A DNA stretch of 64,000 nucleotides from Pseudomonas azotoformans (GCF_001579805.1 NZ_CP014546.1:2976001-3040000); one strand, 5' to 3'; shown: positions 17,700 through 26,880, counted from the first letter of the stretch. Translations and numbers: made by a program. Notes: generated by a model from the letters alone, not told the origin.

Positions 17700-18170
17700 T
17701 TAGAGGTAGCTGGAACAGCACTTCTTGAATTTCTGCCCGCTGCCGCACAGGCAGGCATCGTTACGCCCGGCCTTCACTTCCACTGTCGGGTCGATGAAGT
17801 ACCAGCGCCCGTCATTCTGTACGAAAGAAGACTGCTCGCGGTGGCTATGTTCGCCAGTGCTGTCATGCCAGCGCGCGGTGAAGGTCACGAAAGCGTGTTC
17901 CGGCTGGCCGCCGAACACCTCGGAGCTTTCCACCTCAAGGCCGAGCCAGGTGCTTTGGGCACTCCAGGCGGCGATGGCGTTACGGTCCAGACCGGCCTGT
18001 TGCGCGGGCAGGGTGGTGGCGACCAGGTAGTCCACCAGGCCTAGCACATAGGCGCTGTAGCGCGAGCGCATCAACGCGGTGGCGCAGGGCGCCGGGTGCC
18101 CGGCGTGATAATGGCCGCAGCAGGCATCCAGCAGGTTGCCACTGCCGCAGGGGCAAATGGATGTACTCAT
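17700..18170 (-). CDS. YchJ-family SEC-C/NTF2-like protein
   Basis: A 156-aa UPF0225 (YchJ) protein. The start [18 protein letters not shown] puts a SEC-C motif at the very N-terminus; the longer frame would bury it. A middle NTF2-like domain includes [22 protein letters not shown] and [32 protein letters not shown] second SEC-C motif closes the protein ([18 protein letters not shown]). Two zinc-binding ends around an NTF2 fold are the family hallmark; the function is unknown. It lies 4 bases after the DUF6231 gene, in one operon with a second SEC-C protein. Confidence 0.9.
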   Translation of the reverse strand: MSTSICPCGSGNLLDACCGHYHAGHPAPCATALMRSRYSAYVLGLVDYLVATTLPAQQAGLDRNAIAAWSAQSTWLGLEVESSEVFGGQPEHAFVTFTARWHDSTGEHSHREQSSFVQNDGRWYFIDPTVEVKAGRNDACLCGSGQKFKKCCSSYL

Positions 18171-18174
18171 CGGG

Positions 18175-18672
18175 TTACCACCAATACTTTCCGAAGTTTT
18201 CCGGGTTGGCCCAGAAGCGGGCGTTGAGCCAGTCCGGCACCTGTTTATAGTCAAGCAGATCATAGGTAAACAGCGTCAGAACCTGCTCGTCGCGCTGGAA
18301 GCGCTCGCCAGCCTGCAGGGCCAGGGAGAAGAAGTCGGTGTCCTTCCAGTCGCAGGCGGCCAGGTCCACCAGCACCGCAATGCGGCTGGCATTCAGGTTG
18401 CGGATGCCGCCGAGCAGGGTCAGGCCTTGCGGTTTTGACAGGTGCTCCAGGCAGTCCACCACCAGTGCCAGGTCAAACCGCTGTGCGGCAAGCTCCGTGG
18501 GCAACGCGCCGGGCTGCGCGACGGACACTTGGGTATCCGGGTGGGCTTGTTGAAAAGCCTCCAGCGCCGGGAACTGGCTGGCGCCCAACAGCAACAGGCG
18601 TTTGGGCTGGTGCAGGTCGAGCAAGGCGGCCAAGGCTTGCTGGGGGGTACGGGCAGAAATACCGGCGATCAT
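18175..18672 (-). CDS. DUF6231-like protein (methyltransferase-like fold)
   Basis: A 165-aa protein opening the SEC-C cluster, with a GAGGATC ribosome site. [58 protein letters not shown] reads like a Rossmann-type SAM-dependent methyltransferase core, with the nucleotide-binding glycine loop reduced to GAS and a DCLEHL motif. The C-terminus is aromatic ([20 protein letters not shown]). Similar Pseudomonas proteins are catalogued as DUF6231. No catalytic role is known, and the degenerate motif I suggests it may not be an active methyltransferase. Confidence 0.7.
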   Translation of the reverse strand: MIAGISARTPQQALAALLDLHQPKRLLLLGASQFPALEAFQQAHPDTQVSVAQPGALPTELAAQRFDLALVVDCLEHLSKPQGLTLLGGIRNLNASRIAVLVDLAACDWKDTDFFSLALQAGERFQRDEQVLTLFTYDLLDYKQVPDWLNARFWANPENFGKYWW

Positions 18673-18862
18673 CAGAGATCCTCACATCAGGACCCTAGAG
18701 ACTAGCGCGGCTGAGCGTGCGGGCCTAGAGCGGGCGGCCGAGAAAAGTCCCATGAATGCGGCGATCGTCAATGAATACAGGGGCGCGGCGTAGTGGCGCA
18801 GATGAAAAGAGCGGTCTTTACTCCACCCATCGGCCCCCGCCGATCCCCTCAGGAGAAATCAG

Positions 18863-19558
18863 ATGAGCATCATGCGGACAGCTCTACCCTTGGTTCTGCT
18901 AACCGGAGTATTGACAGGTTGCGCAGGTTTGCAAAAAACCGATTGGCCCACCTGCGCCGCCCTTGGCGGTGTGACCGGTGCGGCGATCGGTGCTACGGAA
19001 AGTTCGGCCTATGCCGGCGCAGGTGCTCTGCTGATCGGCGGCATGGCGGGTGCGTATTGCTGGGTGCACGGCGATGGCGACGAAGACGGCGATGGTGTGC
19101 CGGACAGCCGTGACAAGTGCCCAGGCACGCCAAAAGGTGTGCAGGTGGATGCCAATGGTTGCCCACCGACACCGCCACCGGCCGTGGTTGAAGAAGTGGT
19201 CGTGGTCAAGGAAGAAACCATCGTGATCCGCGATGTGCACTTCCAGTTCGACTCGGCCAAGCTGACGGCGGCGGATAAAACCAAGCTCGACACCATCGCC
19301 ACGCGCTTGAAACAGGAAGCCCCGAGCGCCCAGTTGCGGGTCAGTGGCCACACCGACAGCGTCGGCAAAGACGCCTACAACCAGAAACTTTCGGAAAAAC
19401 GCGCCCATTCGGTCACGGAGTACCTGATCGGTGCGGGTGTACCGCGCAGTAACTTTGTCTCGGTGACCGGCGCGGGTGAAAGCCATCCGGTAGCCGACAA
19501 CAAAACCGCTGAAGGCCGCGCCCTGAACCGTCGCACGGAAATCCAGATCAACCGCTGA
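18863..19558 (+). CDS. OmpA-family lipoprotein with TSP3-like calcium repeat
   Basis: A 231-aa outer-membrane lipoprotein, with AGGAG 7 bases before the ATG and a lipobox VLTGC (Cys20). A glycine-rich hydrophobic segment (GVTGAAIGATESSAYAGAGALLIGGMAGAYCW) is followed by an acidic thrombospondin-3-type loop DGDEDGDGVPDSRDKCPGTP, a likely Ca2+ site. A short Pro-rich linker leads to the OmpA C-terminal peptidoglycan-binding domain (residues ~125-231): VHFQFDSAKL, VSGHTDSVGKDAYNQKLSEKRAHSV and NRRTEIQI, with the diaminopimelate-binding Asp and Arg in place. It ties the outer membrane to the cell wall. Confidence 0.92.
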   Translation: MSIMRTALPLVLLTGVLTGCAGLQKTDWPTCAALGGVTGAAIGATESSAYAGAGALLIGGMAGAYCWVHGDGDEDGDGVPDSRDKCPGTPKGVQVDANGCPPTPPPAVVEEVVVVKEETIVIRDVHFQFDSAKLTAADKTKLDTIATRLKQEAPSAQLRVSGHTDSVGKDAYNQKLSEKRAHSVTEYLIGAGVPRSNFVSVTGAGESHPVADNKTAEGRALNRRTEIQINR

Positions 19559-19566
19559 CGGCCCTT

Positions 19567-19589
19567 GCCCCTGTGGGATCCACAGGGGC
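19567..19589 (+). terminator. Strong hairpin after the OmpA lipoprotein gene
   Basis: GCCCCTGTGG and CCACAGGGGC form a perfect 10-bp stem with a 3-base loop, 8 bases after the stop codon. No T-run follows, so it is a possible terminator or an mRNA-stabilising hairpin. Confidence 0.5.
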
Positions 19590-19718
19590 ATCGCTGCCAA
19601 TCCTCCCCCTTTATTAACTTTTTTGATCCTTCACTGGCAAAGCGCCTGTGGAAGTCGTTACTGTGCGTCCAAAGAAAAACTAGAAATATTTCTTAAAAGA
19701 ATTCAGGGGAGCTCCACG

Positions 19719-20477
19719 ATGCGTAAGGTTTTACTGCTGGCCCTGTTGGTCAGCCCTGTTGCCCTGGCTCAAAGCGTCAGTGTGGAAACCAACTCGTTGA
19801 TGCGCCTGCCCAGCAGCACCAGCGTGTTGCAACTGGAACGCTTGGAAGTGGCGGATTACGGCACCTTGCTGATCCCTGCCACCATCAGTCAGGTTACGGT
19901 GGATGAACTGCACCTAGGCCGCGACGCGCGCATCGCCATTGTGCCCGGCAACACCGCGCTGCAATTGCAGGTGCGCCATGCGCAGTTGGACCACGGCAGC
20001 CAGATCACCTCGCGCGGCGCGCCTGGCACCCATGAAAAACCGGCCAAGGCCGGGCGTGACCTGACCTTGCGCATCAATTCCCTGTCAGCAGAAGAACTTT
20101 CAGTCGACGCCCGTGGCGGCGCCGGTGCCCAAGGCTATGCCGGGCTGGACGGTGCCAATGGCGTGGACCCAGGTTGCACCTGGGGTTCGGCCGGTCGCGG
20201 TGCCAATGGTGACAACGGCGGTGATGGCTTGCCTGGCGCGTCCGGCGCGCAGGTGCGGGTCGAGTTGCCGCAGGACTTCCCGGCGCAGCAGATCAAGGTC
20301 TGGGTGGACGGTGGTCCCGGCGGTTTGGCCGGCACGGCGGGTAAGCCGGGCAAGGGTGGCCAGTCCAAAGGCTGCCTGGTGTATCGCGCTGATGGCGGCG
20401 AAAAGGGCCGCCCAGGGTTGGAAGGGCAGCCGGGGCCGGCTGGGCCTGCGGGTACTGTGACTATTCAGCGGCTCTAA
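19719..20477 (+). CDS. Secreted collagen-like protein
   Basis: A 252-aa exported protein. The start MRKVLLLALLVSPVALAQ is a clean signal peptide preceded by AGGGGAGC; a longer open frame upstream is not needed. Residues ~19-125 are predicted beta-rich (SVETNSLMRLPSSTSVLQLERLEVADYG), with alternating polar/hydrophobic pattern. From residue ~128 two blocks of Gly-X-Y-like triplets appear: GAGAQGYAGLDGANG with later GANGDNGGDGLPGASG, and GGPGGLAGTAGKPGKGG with GEKGRPGLEGQPGPAGPAG just before the C-terminus. A CTWG and an SKGC Cys could form a disulfide. Bacterial collagen-like segments usually build trimeric surface stalks; no cell-wall or outer-membrane anchor is visible, so its location after export is open. 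Confidence 0.78.
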   Translation: MRKVLLLALLVSPVALAQSVSVETNSLMRLPSSTSVLQLERLEVADYGTLLIPATISQVTVDELHLGRDARIAIVPGNTALQLQVRHAQLDHGSQITSRGAPGTHEKPAKAGRDLTLRINSLSAEELSVDARGGAGAQGYAGLDGANGVDPGCTWGSAGRGANGDNGGDGLPGASGAQVRVELPQDFPAQQIKVWVDGGPGGLAGTAGKPGKGGQSKGCLVYRADGGEKGRPGLEGQPGPAGPAGTVTIQRL

Positions 20478-20540
20478 AGAGCCGCAGTTGTGAGGCACAA
20501 GCTACAAGCCACAAGATAAAGGCTTGCAGCTTGTAGCTTG
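20468..20540. terminator. Two hairpins between the convergent collagen-like and CopD genes
   Basis: First, GCGGCTC-TAAA-GAGCCGC (20468-20485) includes the collagen-like stop codon. Second, CAAGCTACAAGC (20498-20509) pairs perfectly with GCTTGTAGCTTG (20529-20540). The second, built from AAGCTTG-like units common in Pseudomonas intergenic repeats, is a good candidate for stopping transcription in both directions. Confidence 0.55.
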
Positions 20541-20556
20541 AAACTTGCTGCTGCAT

Positions 20557-21021
20557 TCAAAGCATCGGTCGAGCCGAAGCAATCGCCACCACCACCAACC
20601 CCACGATCAAGTTAATTCCCACCAACCGGCGGATCTGCCCCAGCACCGCAGCCCCCGCCGGCCAATCCTCAGCCGCCACCGCCGTGCGCAATTCCGGGAA
20701 TTTCAACGCCTGGATACGGATAAACAACGCCGTCATCACCAGATACAACCCCATCATCACCTGCACATAACGCGGTGCTGTCTCAAAGCCGTTGAAGCGC
20801 AACTGCAGCAGGCCTATGCCGCTGATCGGCAAAATCGCCACCGCGACCCACACCCACACGAAAAAACGTTGAAACACATTCGCCCACAACCTGAGGCGGG
20901 CAGGACCCTCAAGTGCCGCCACAGCGGCGGGGCGCAGGATCATCCAGGCGAAAAACATACCGCCGACCCATACCAGGGCGGCCAATACATGCAGGGTGTA
21001 AGCGAGGCTAAACGCGGTCAT
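20557..21021 (-). CDS. CopD-domain integral membrane protein
   Basis: A 154-aa protein with four hydrophobic segments (residues ~5-27, 50-70, 85-105 and 130-150). TLHVLAALVWVGGMFFAWMILRP near the N-terminus, with the conserved His and WVGGMFF, matches the CopD family found in copper-resistance operons and haem-type membrane proteins. It is transcribed alone, divergent from dinG, so a role in copper handling is not supported by neighbours. Function unknown. Confidence 0.78.
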   Translation of the reverse strand: MTAFSLAYTLHVLAALVWVGGMFFAWMILRPAAVAALEGPARLRLWANVFQRFFVWVWVAVAILPISGIGLLQLRFNGFETAPRYVQVMMGLYLVMTALFIRIQALKFPELRTAVAAEDWPAGAAVLGQIRRLVGINLIVGLVVVAIASARPML

Positions 21022-21120
21022 TGTGGTACTCCGTTCTGCGCGGGATTCATTAGCGGGGTATGATAGCCGCCGATCCGAACCACTGAAAATTTATCCAGCG
21101 TTTTTTGCGCCCGACTATCC

Positions 21121-23265
21121 ATGATCAGCACTGAACTCAAAACCACGATCCAGGGCGCCTATTCGCGTTTTCTCGAAGCCAAGAGCTTGAAACCGCGCTA
21201 TGGCCAACGCCTGATGATCGCCGAAGTGGCCAAGGTCCTCGGGGATATCGACACCGACGACGAAGGTCGCCGCGAGGGTGAGCCCGCGGTCGTGGCCGTC
21301 GAGGCCGGCACCGGTACCGGCAAGACCGTTGCCTACAGCCTGGCTGCGATCCCCACCGCCAAGGCCGCCGGCAAGCGCCTGGTGATCGCCACCGCCACCG
21401 TCGCCCTGCAAGAGCAGATCGTCTACAAAGACCTGCCCGACCTGATGCGCAACAGCGGCCTGAATTTTACCTTCGCCTTGGCCAAGGGCCGTGGGCGCTA
21501 CATGTGCCTGTCCAAGCTTGACGTGCTATTGCAGGAAGGCCACGCGCAAACCGCTACGGCGTCGCTGTTTGAAGAAGAAGGCTTCAAGATCGAGGTGGAT
21601 GAAGTCAGCCAGAAGCTGTTCACCAGCATGATCGAGAAACTCGCCGGTAATAAATGGGACGGCGACCGCGACAGTTGGCCCACTGCCCTGGAGGATGCCG
21701 ACTGGGCACGCCTGACCACCGACCACAGCCAGTGCACCAACCGCCATTGCCCCAACTTCGGTCAGTGCGCTTTCTACAAGGCCCGCGAAGGCATGGGCAA
21801 GGTTGATGTGATCGTCACCAACCACGACATGGTCCTGGCCGACCTGGCCCTGGGCGGCGGCGCCGTGCTGCCCGACCCGCGTGACACCCTCTACGTTTTC
21901 GACGAAGGCCATCACCTTCCCGACAAGGCCATCGGCCATTTCGCCCACTACACGCGCCTGCGTTCCACTGCCGACTGGCTGGAAACCACCGCGAAGAACC
22001 TCACCAAGTTGCTCGCCCAGCACCCGTTGCCCGGCGACCTGGGCAAGCTGATCGAACAGGTGCCGGAGCTGGCGCGGGAGATCAAGACCCAGCAGCAATT
22101 CATGTTCAGCGCCTGCGAGCAGGTGGCGGATTTCAAACCCGGCGAAGACGTCGAAGGCCGTGAGCGGCCGCGCCATCGGTTCGTCGGCGGTTTGATTCCC
22201 GAGCACATGCGCGAAATGGGCATTGAGCTGAAGAAGGGTTTCTCACGCCTGACTGATCTGTTCACCCGCCTCACCGACCTGCTTAAAGAGGGCATGGACG
22301 GCGAGGTCAACATCGGCATCGCCAGCAACCAGGCCGAGGAGTGGTACCCGCTGTTCGGCAGCCTGTTGTCCCGTTCCCAGGGCAACTGGGAATTGTGGAC
22401 AGCCTTCACCGTTGAAGACCCGGAAGACAACCCGCCCATGGCGCGCTGGCTGACCCTGTCGGAAAGCGGTGCGTTGTTCGACATCGAGGTCAATGCCAGC
22501 CCGATCCTGGCGGCCGAGATGCTGCGCCGCAACCTGTGGAACGTGGCCTATGGCTGCCTGGTCACCTCGGCCACGCTGACCGCCCTAGGCACCTTCGACC
22601 GCTTCCGCATGCGTGCCGGCCTGCCGAAAAAGGCTGTCACTGCGGTGGTGCCAAGCCCGTTCCATCACGCCGACGCCGGTGTGTTGCGAGTGCCGGACCT
22701 CAAGGCAGACCCGCGCGACGCGCCAGCGCACACCGCTGCGATCATCCGTGATCTGCCGGAGTTGGTAGAAGGTTCACGCGGAACGCTGGTGCTGTTCTCG
22801 TCGCGCAAACAGATGCAGGACGTGTTCGACGGCCTCGACCGTGACTGGCGCAAGCAGGTGTTTATCCAAGGCAACCTGTCCAAGCAGGAAACCCTGAACA
22901 AACACAAGGCGCGGGTGGATGGCGGGGATTCCAGCGTGCTGTTTGGCCTGGCGAGTTTCGCCGAAGGGGTGGATTTGCCAGGTGCCTACTGTGAGCACGT
23001 GGTGATCGCCAAGATCCCGTTCTCGGTGCCGGATGATCCGGTCGAGGCGGCGTTGGCCGAATGGATCGAAGCACGGGGCGGTAACCCGTTCATGGAAATC
23101 TCGGTGCCGGATGCTTCCTTGAAGCTGGTCCAGGCCTGCGGTCGCTTGCTGCGTACTGAAGAGGACCGAGGCACCATCACCTTGCTCGACCGCCGATTGG
23201 TCACCCAGCGCTATGGCAAGGCTATCCTTAATGCGTTGCCGCCGTTCAGGCGCGAAATTTCTTAA
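21121..23265 (+). CDS. dinG: ATP-dependent DNA helicase DinG
   Basis: A 714-aa XPD-like superfamily 2 helicase. Walker A is EAGTGTGKTVAY (residues ~61-71) and motif II is DEGH in YVFDEGHHLPDKA. Between them lie four cysteines (YMCLSK, then SQCTNRHCPNFGQC) that bind the 4Fe-4S cluster. The C-terminal RecA lobe has VTSATL, FGLASFAEGVDLPG and QACGRLLRTEEDRG. DinG unwinds 5'-to-3' on DNA, R-loop and D-loop substrates and is part of the damage response in E. coli; I could not see a clear LexA box just upstream. It is a single-gene unit with a hairpin after the stop. Confidence 0.95.
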   Translation: MISTELKTTIQGAYSRFLEAKSLKPRYGQRLMIAEVAKVLGDIDTDDEGRREGEPAVVAVEAGTGTGKTVAYSLAAIPTAKAAGKRLVIATATVALQEQIVYKDLPDLMRNSGLNFTFALAKGRGRYMCLSKLDVLLQEGHAQTATASLFEEEGFKIEVDEVSQKLFTSMIEKLAGNKWDGDRDSWPTALEDADWARLTTDHSQCTNRHCPNFGQCAFYKAREGMGKVDVIVTNHDMVLADLALGGGAVLPDPRDTLYVFDEGHHLPDKAIGHFAHYTRLRSTADWLETTAKNLTKLLAQHPLPGDLGKLIEQVPELAREIKTQQQFMFSACEQVADFKPGEDVEGRERPRHRFVGGLIPEHMREMGIELKKGFSRLTDLFTRLTDLLKEGMDGEVNIGIASNQAEEWYPLFGSLLSRSQGNWELWTAFTVEDPEDNPPMARWLTLSESGALFDIEVNASPILAAEMLRRNLWNVAYGCLVTSATLTALGTFDRFRMRAGLPKKAVTAVVPSPFHHADAGVLRVPDLKADPRDAPAHTAAIIRDLPELVEGSRGTLVLFSSRKQMQDVFDGLDRDWRKQVFIQGNLSKQETLNKHKARVDGGDSSVLFGLASFAEGVDLPGAYCEHVVIAKIPFSVPDDPVEAALAEWIEARGGNPFMEISVPDASLKLVQACGRLLRTEEDRGTITLLDRRLVTQRYGKAILNALPPFRREIS

Positions 23266-23271
23266 GCCACC

Positions 23272-23289
23272 GTGGGCGGATTCGCCCAC
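23272..23289 (+). terminator. Hairpin after dinG
   Basis: GTGGGCG-GATT-CGCCCAC, a perfect 7-bp stem just past the stop codon, followed by TTCGTGG without a long T-run. Confidence 0.5.
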
Positions 23290-23354
23290 TTCGTGGTCTA
23301 TCTCACTGTATTTCATCAGGCCATTCATCGGCCGTCTGGGAGAACCTTGCTCGT

Positions 23355-25652
23355 ATGATTCGCACGCTGCCCGCTCTTTTTGCCCTGCTGTTCGCCGCGC
23401 CCTTGCTGGCCGCGCCCGCCGGGCAACAGACCCTGTTCAATTTCGTCCGGCCTGCCGATGTGGTCAAGGTGGCGACCCAGGACGCCAGCCTGCCGCAGTA
23501 CAACGCTGAACAGACACCTGAAGGCGAAGTGCTACGCCGCATCACCTTCAACCCGGCTGCCGAACCCAGCCTGGTGCTCAGCCCGCAGACGGGCGCCTGG
23601 GACTGGTTTCAGTCGGGGGCCATGAGCCTGCGCATCCAGAGTGCGATGGATTGGGCGCTGACGCTCTACGTGAAAGTGCAGAGCAGTGATGGCCGCACTC
23701 TGGTCAGTCGCATCGACCTGCCGGCGGGCCCGGCCCAGACCCTGCTGGTCCCGTTGCAGGCCAACTCGCCGCTGAGCCAGGGCATGAAGGCCGGCCCGCC
23801 GATGCCGATCACCGTAGACGGCCAGCGCGTATTGCTGGCCAGCAGCGCGGGCGAGATCGACCGTAGCCAGGTGGTCTCGGTGACGCTGTCTATGATCAAG
23901 CCCAACGCCGCCCAAAGCATCCTGCTGGAGCGCTTTGGCGTGCAGGACAGCGAGCCGGTCTTGAAGGCCGCCTACAGCGAATTGGTGGATACCTATGGTC
24001 AATCCACCCGTGCCCGCTGGCCGGAAAAAGTCAGCAGCGACGAACAACTCAAGGCCGCAGCAGCCAAGGAGCAACAGCAGCTCCAGGGCTGGCTGGCCAC
24101 GCGAGAGAAATCGTCGCTGGATAAGTTCGGCGGCTGGAACAAAGGCCCGGCCTTCGACGCCAGCGGCTTTTTCCGCACCGAGAAGCGCGACGGGCGTTGG
24201 TACCTGGTGACGCCGGAGGGGCATCCGTTCTATTCGCTGGGCGTTAATACCGTGGCCCCGGACAACAACCAGACCTACGTGTCCGGCCGTGAATGGATGT
24301 TCGCAGCACTGCCCAAGGCTGGCGAACCGTTCGACAAGTATTACGGCAGCGGCGACAACCGCACCGGCAACGGTGCGGGTGAAGGCCGCAGCTTTGGCGC
24401 CGGGCGCTGGTACGATTTCTACGGCGCCAACCTGCAACGCACCTACGGCGGTGACGGGTTTGACCAGAAGCGCTGGACCACTCACACCCTCGATCGCCTG
24501 CAAGCCTGGGGTTTCAACACCGTGGGCAACTGGAGCGACGACGATCTCGCCCGTGCCGATCGCGTGTCCTACACCTTGCCGCTGTCGATCGTCGGCGACT
24601 ACACCAGCATCAGCACCGGCACCGACTGGTGGGGCGGCATGCCCGACCCGTTCGACCCGCGTTTCGCCATGGCCACCGAGCGCGCCGTCGCTATCGCCGC
24701 TCGCGATCACCGTGATGACCCATGGTTGATCGGTTTCTTTGCCGACAACGAGTTGGCCTGGGCCGGCCCTGGTGATGATCCGAAATCCCGCTATGCCTTG
24801 GCCTACGGCACCTTGCGCATGACCACTGACGTTCCGGCCAAGCGCGCGTTCCTCAAGCAACTGCGCGACAAGTACCGCAACGAAGAAGGCCTGTCGAAAG
24901 CCTGGGGCATCGAATTGAAAGGCTGGGAGCTCATGGAAGACCCAGGCTTCGAACCACCGGTGCCCAACCCTGAGCACCCGGAAATCGAAGCGGACTTCAA
25001 ATACTTCCAGAAGACCTTCGCCGATGCTTACTTCAAGACCATTTCCGACTCGCTGAAATGGCATGCGCCCAACCAACTGCTGCTGGGTGGTCGTTTCGCG
25101 GTGAGTACGCCGGAAGCCGTGGCGTCCTGCGCCCAGTATTGCGATGTGCTGAGCTTCAACATGTACACCCTCAAGCCGCAGGACGGTTATGACTTCGCTG
25201 CCCTGCGTGCGCTGGACAAGCCAGTGCTGATCACCGAATTCAACTTCGGCTCGGCTGACCGTGGGCCGTTCTGGGGGGGCGTGACACAGTTGGCCAGGGA
25301 AGAGGATCGCGGTGTGGCGTACGGCAACTTCCTCAAGCAGGCCATGGCTGAACCGTCGATTGTCGGCGTGCATTGGTTCCAATACCTGGATCAGCCGGCA
25401 ACCGGGCGTCTGCTGGACGGCGAAAATGGCCACTTTGGCCTGGTGGGCATCACCGATGTGCCGTTCCAGGGTTTTGTCGACAGCGTGCGCAAAAGCAACC
25501 TGGCGGCGGTCGATCAACTGGGCAAGGAAGCGGAAAAGGCCAAGGCGGCGGGCGCTGTACGTGAAAGCGAAGGCGGCAGGGCCGGGCACGAAGGCAAAGG
25601 CCCGGGGCAGGGCGCTGGGCATGCGGGCGGGCACTCAGGGAATGGTCATTGA
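23355..25652 (+). CDS. Secreted GH50/agarase-like glycoside hydrolase
   Basis: A 765-aa exported enzyme with a signal peptide MIRTLPALFALLFAAPLLAAPA. Residues ~25-220 form a beta-sandwich of carbohydrate-binding type. Residues ~260-720 form a TIM barrel in which WYLVTPEGHPFYSLGVNTV opens the barrel. FFADNELAW holds the probable acid/base Glu466 after Asn465, and VLITEFNFGS holds the probable nucleophile Glu628: the clan GH-A Asn-Glu/Glu pair as in GH50 beta-agarases. The natural substrate is unlikely to be agar in a soil pseudomonad; a secreted or self-made polysaccharide is more plausible. The last ~40 residues are an odd Ala/Lys then Gly/His-rich tail (GHEGKGPGQGAGHAGGHSG). Confidence 0.8.
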   Translation: MIRTLPALFALLFAAPLLAAPAGQQTLFNFVRPADVVKVATQDASLPQYNAEQTPEGEVLRRITFNPAAEPSLVLSPQTGAWDWFQSGAMSLRIQSAMDWALTLYVKVQSSDGRTLVSRIDLPAGPAQTLLVPLQANSPLSQGMKAGPPMPITVDGQRVLLASSAGEIDRSQVVSVTLSMIKPNAAQSILLERFGVQDSEPVLKAAYSELVDTYGQSTRARWPEKVSSDEQLKAAAAKEQQQLQGWLATREKSSLDKFGGWNKGPAFDASGFFRTEKRDGRWYLVTPEGHPFYSLGVNTVAPDNNQTYVSGREWMFAALPKAGEPFDKYYGSGDNRTGNGAGEGRSFGAGRWYDFYGANLQRTYGGDGFDQKRWTTHTLDRLQAWGFNTVGNWSDDDLARADRVSYTLPLSIVGDYTSISTGTDWWGGMPDPFDPRFAMATERAVAIAARDHRDDPWLIGFFADNELAWAGPGDDPKSRYALAYGTLRMTTDVPAKRAFLKQLRDKYRNEEGLSKAWGIELKGWELMEDPGFEPPVPNPEHPEIEADFKYFQKTFADAYFKTISDSLKWHAPNQLLLGGRFAVSTPEAVASCAQYCDVLSFNMYTLKPQDGYDFAALRALDKPVLITEFNFGSADRGPFWGGVTQLAREEDRGVAYGNFLKQAMAEPSIVGVHWFQYLDQPATGRLLDGENGHFGLVGITDVPFQGFVDSVRKSNLAAVDQLGKEAEKAKAAGAVRESEGGRAGHEGKGPGQGAGHAGGHSGNGH

Positions 25653-25734
25653 TTGAGGGCTGACGGGTTCACAAAACCCACCAGTACTGGAACAATGTCG
25701 GCCACTTTTTGCTGTGTTGTCCGAGGGTGTTCAG

Positions 25735-26880
25735 GTGCAGATCCAGGGTCATTACGAACTCCAGTTCGAAGCGGTACGGGAAGCCTTTGCCGCGTTGTTC
25801 GATGACCCGCAGGAGCGTGGTGCCGGGCTGTGTATCCAGATAGGCGGAGAAACCGTCGTCGACCTGTGGGCCGGCACCGCCGACAAGGACGGTGCCGAGG
25901 CCTGGCACAGTGACACCATCGTCAACCTGTTCTCCTGCACCAAGACCTTCACCGCCGTGACGGCGCTGCAATTGGTGGCCGAAGGCAAGTTGCAACTGGA
26001 CGCACCGGTTGCCAACTATTGGCCGGAATTTGCTGCAGCGGGCAAAGAATCCATCACCCTGCGCCAGTTGCTTTGCCACCAGGCCGGGTTGCCGGCAATC
26101 CGCGAAATGCTGCCGACCGAGGCTTTGTACGACTGGCAACTGATGGTCGATACCCTGGCGGCCGAAGCCCCGTGGTGGACACCTGGCCAAGGTCATGGCT
26201 ACGAGGCGATCACCTACGGCTGGCTGGTGGGTGAGTTGCTGCGTCGTGCCGATGGGCGTGGGCCGGGAGAATCCATCGTGGCGCGGGTTGCGCGGCCACT
26301 GGGGCTGGACTTCCATGTGGGCCTGGCGGATGCAGAGTTTTATCGCGTGGCACATATAGCGCGTAGCAAAGGCAATATGGGCGATGAAGCGGCACAACGT
26401 TTACTGCAAGTAATGATGCGTGAACCCACGGCCATGACGACCCGTGCATTTGCTAATCCACCGTCTATTCTGACCAGCACTAACAAACCTGAATGGCGCC
26501 GTATGCAGCAGCCGGCGGCAAATGGTCACGGTAATGCACGTAGCCTGGCGGGCTTTTATAGTGGCTTATTGGACGGTAGTTTGCTCGAAGCCGACATGCT
26601 TGAACAATTGACCCGCGAACACAGTATCGGGCCGGATAAAACATTATTGACACAAACCCGTTTTGGCCTGGGCTGCATGTTGGACCAACCGCAGCTGCCC
26701 AATGCCACCTTTGGCCTTGGCCCGCGTGCATTCGGGCATCCTGGGGCGGGCGGCTCGGTCGGGTTTGCCGACCCAGAGCATGATGTAGCGTTTGGTTTTG
26801 TGACTAATACATTGGGTCCCTATGTACTTATGGACCCGCGGGCACAGAAGTTGGTCGGAATATTGGCCGGTTGTCTGTAA
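25735..26880 (+). CDS. EstB-type serine hydrolase (class C beta-lactamase fold)
   Basis: The start is GTG at 25735, 7 bases after GAGGG, giving (M)QIQGHYELQFEAV and 381 aa; a second GTG seven codons upstream is possible but lacks a ribosome site. The SxxK motif is FSCTK (Ser67, Lys70), and YGWLVGELLRRADGR carries the Tyr of the second motif. HPGAGGSVGFADPEHDVAFGFVTN matches the C-terminal motif region. There is no signal peptide, unlike AmpC, so it is a cytoplasmic esterase/lipase of the EstB group rather than a resistance beta-lactamase. Codons in the second half (from about 26,330) look less GC-rich than in the first. Confidence 0.88.
   Translation: MQIQGHYELQFEAVREAFAALFDDPQERGAGLCIQIGGETVVDLWAGTADKDGAEAWHSDTIVNLFSCTKTFTAVTALQLVAEGKLQLDAPVANYWPEFAAAGKESITLRQLLCHQAGLPAIREMLPTEALYDWQLMVDTLAAEAPWWTPGQGHGYEAITYGWLVGELLRRADGRGPGESIVARVARPLGLDFHVGLADAEFYRVAHIARSKGNMGDEAAQRLLQVMMREPTAMTTRAFANPPSILTSTNKPEWRRMQQPAANGHGNARSLAGFYSGLLDGSLLEADMLEQLTREHSIGPDKTLLTQTRFGLGCMLDQPQLPNATFGLGPRAFGHPGAGGSVGFADPEHDVAFGFVTNTLGPYVLMDPRAQKLVGILAGCL

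Noticed and set aside
23532..25634. A 700-codon open frame antisense to the GH50-like gene
   Set aside because: Same effect; the plus-strand gene has signal peptide, catalytic motifs and conserved length.
25735..26880. Class C beta-lactamase resistance gene
   Set aside because: No signal peptide and EstB-like motifs; an esterase is more likely.
26330..26880. Horizontal transfer of the second half of the EstB-like gene
   Set aside because: Codon use looks a little less GC-rich there, but the reading frame, motifs and ending are continuous and I could not compute a significant shift.
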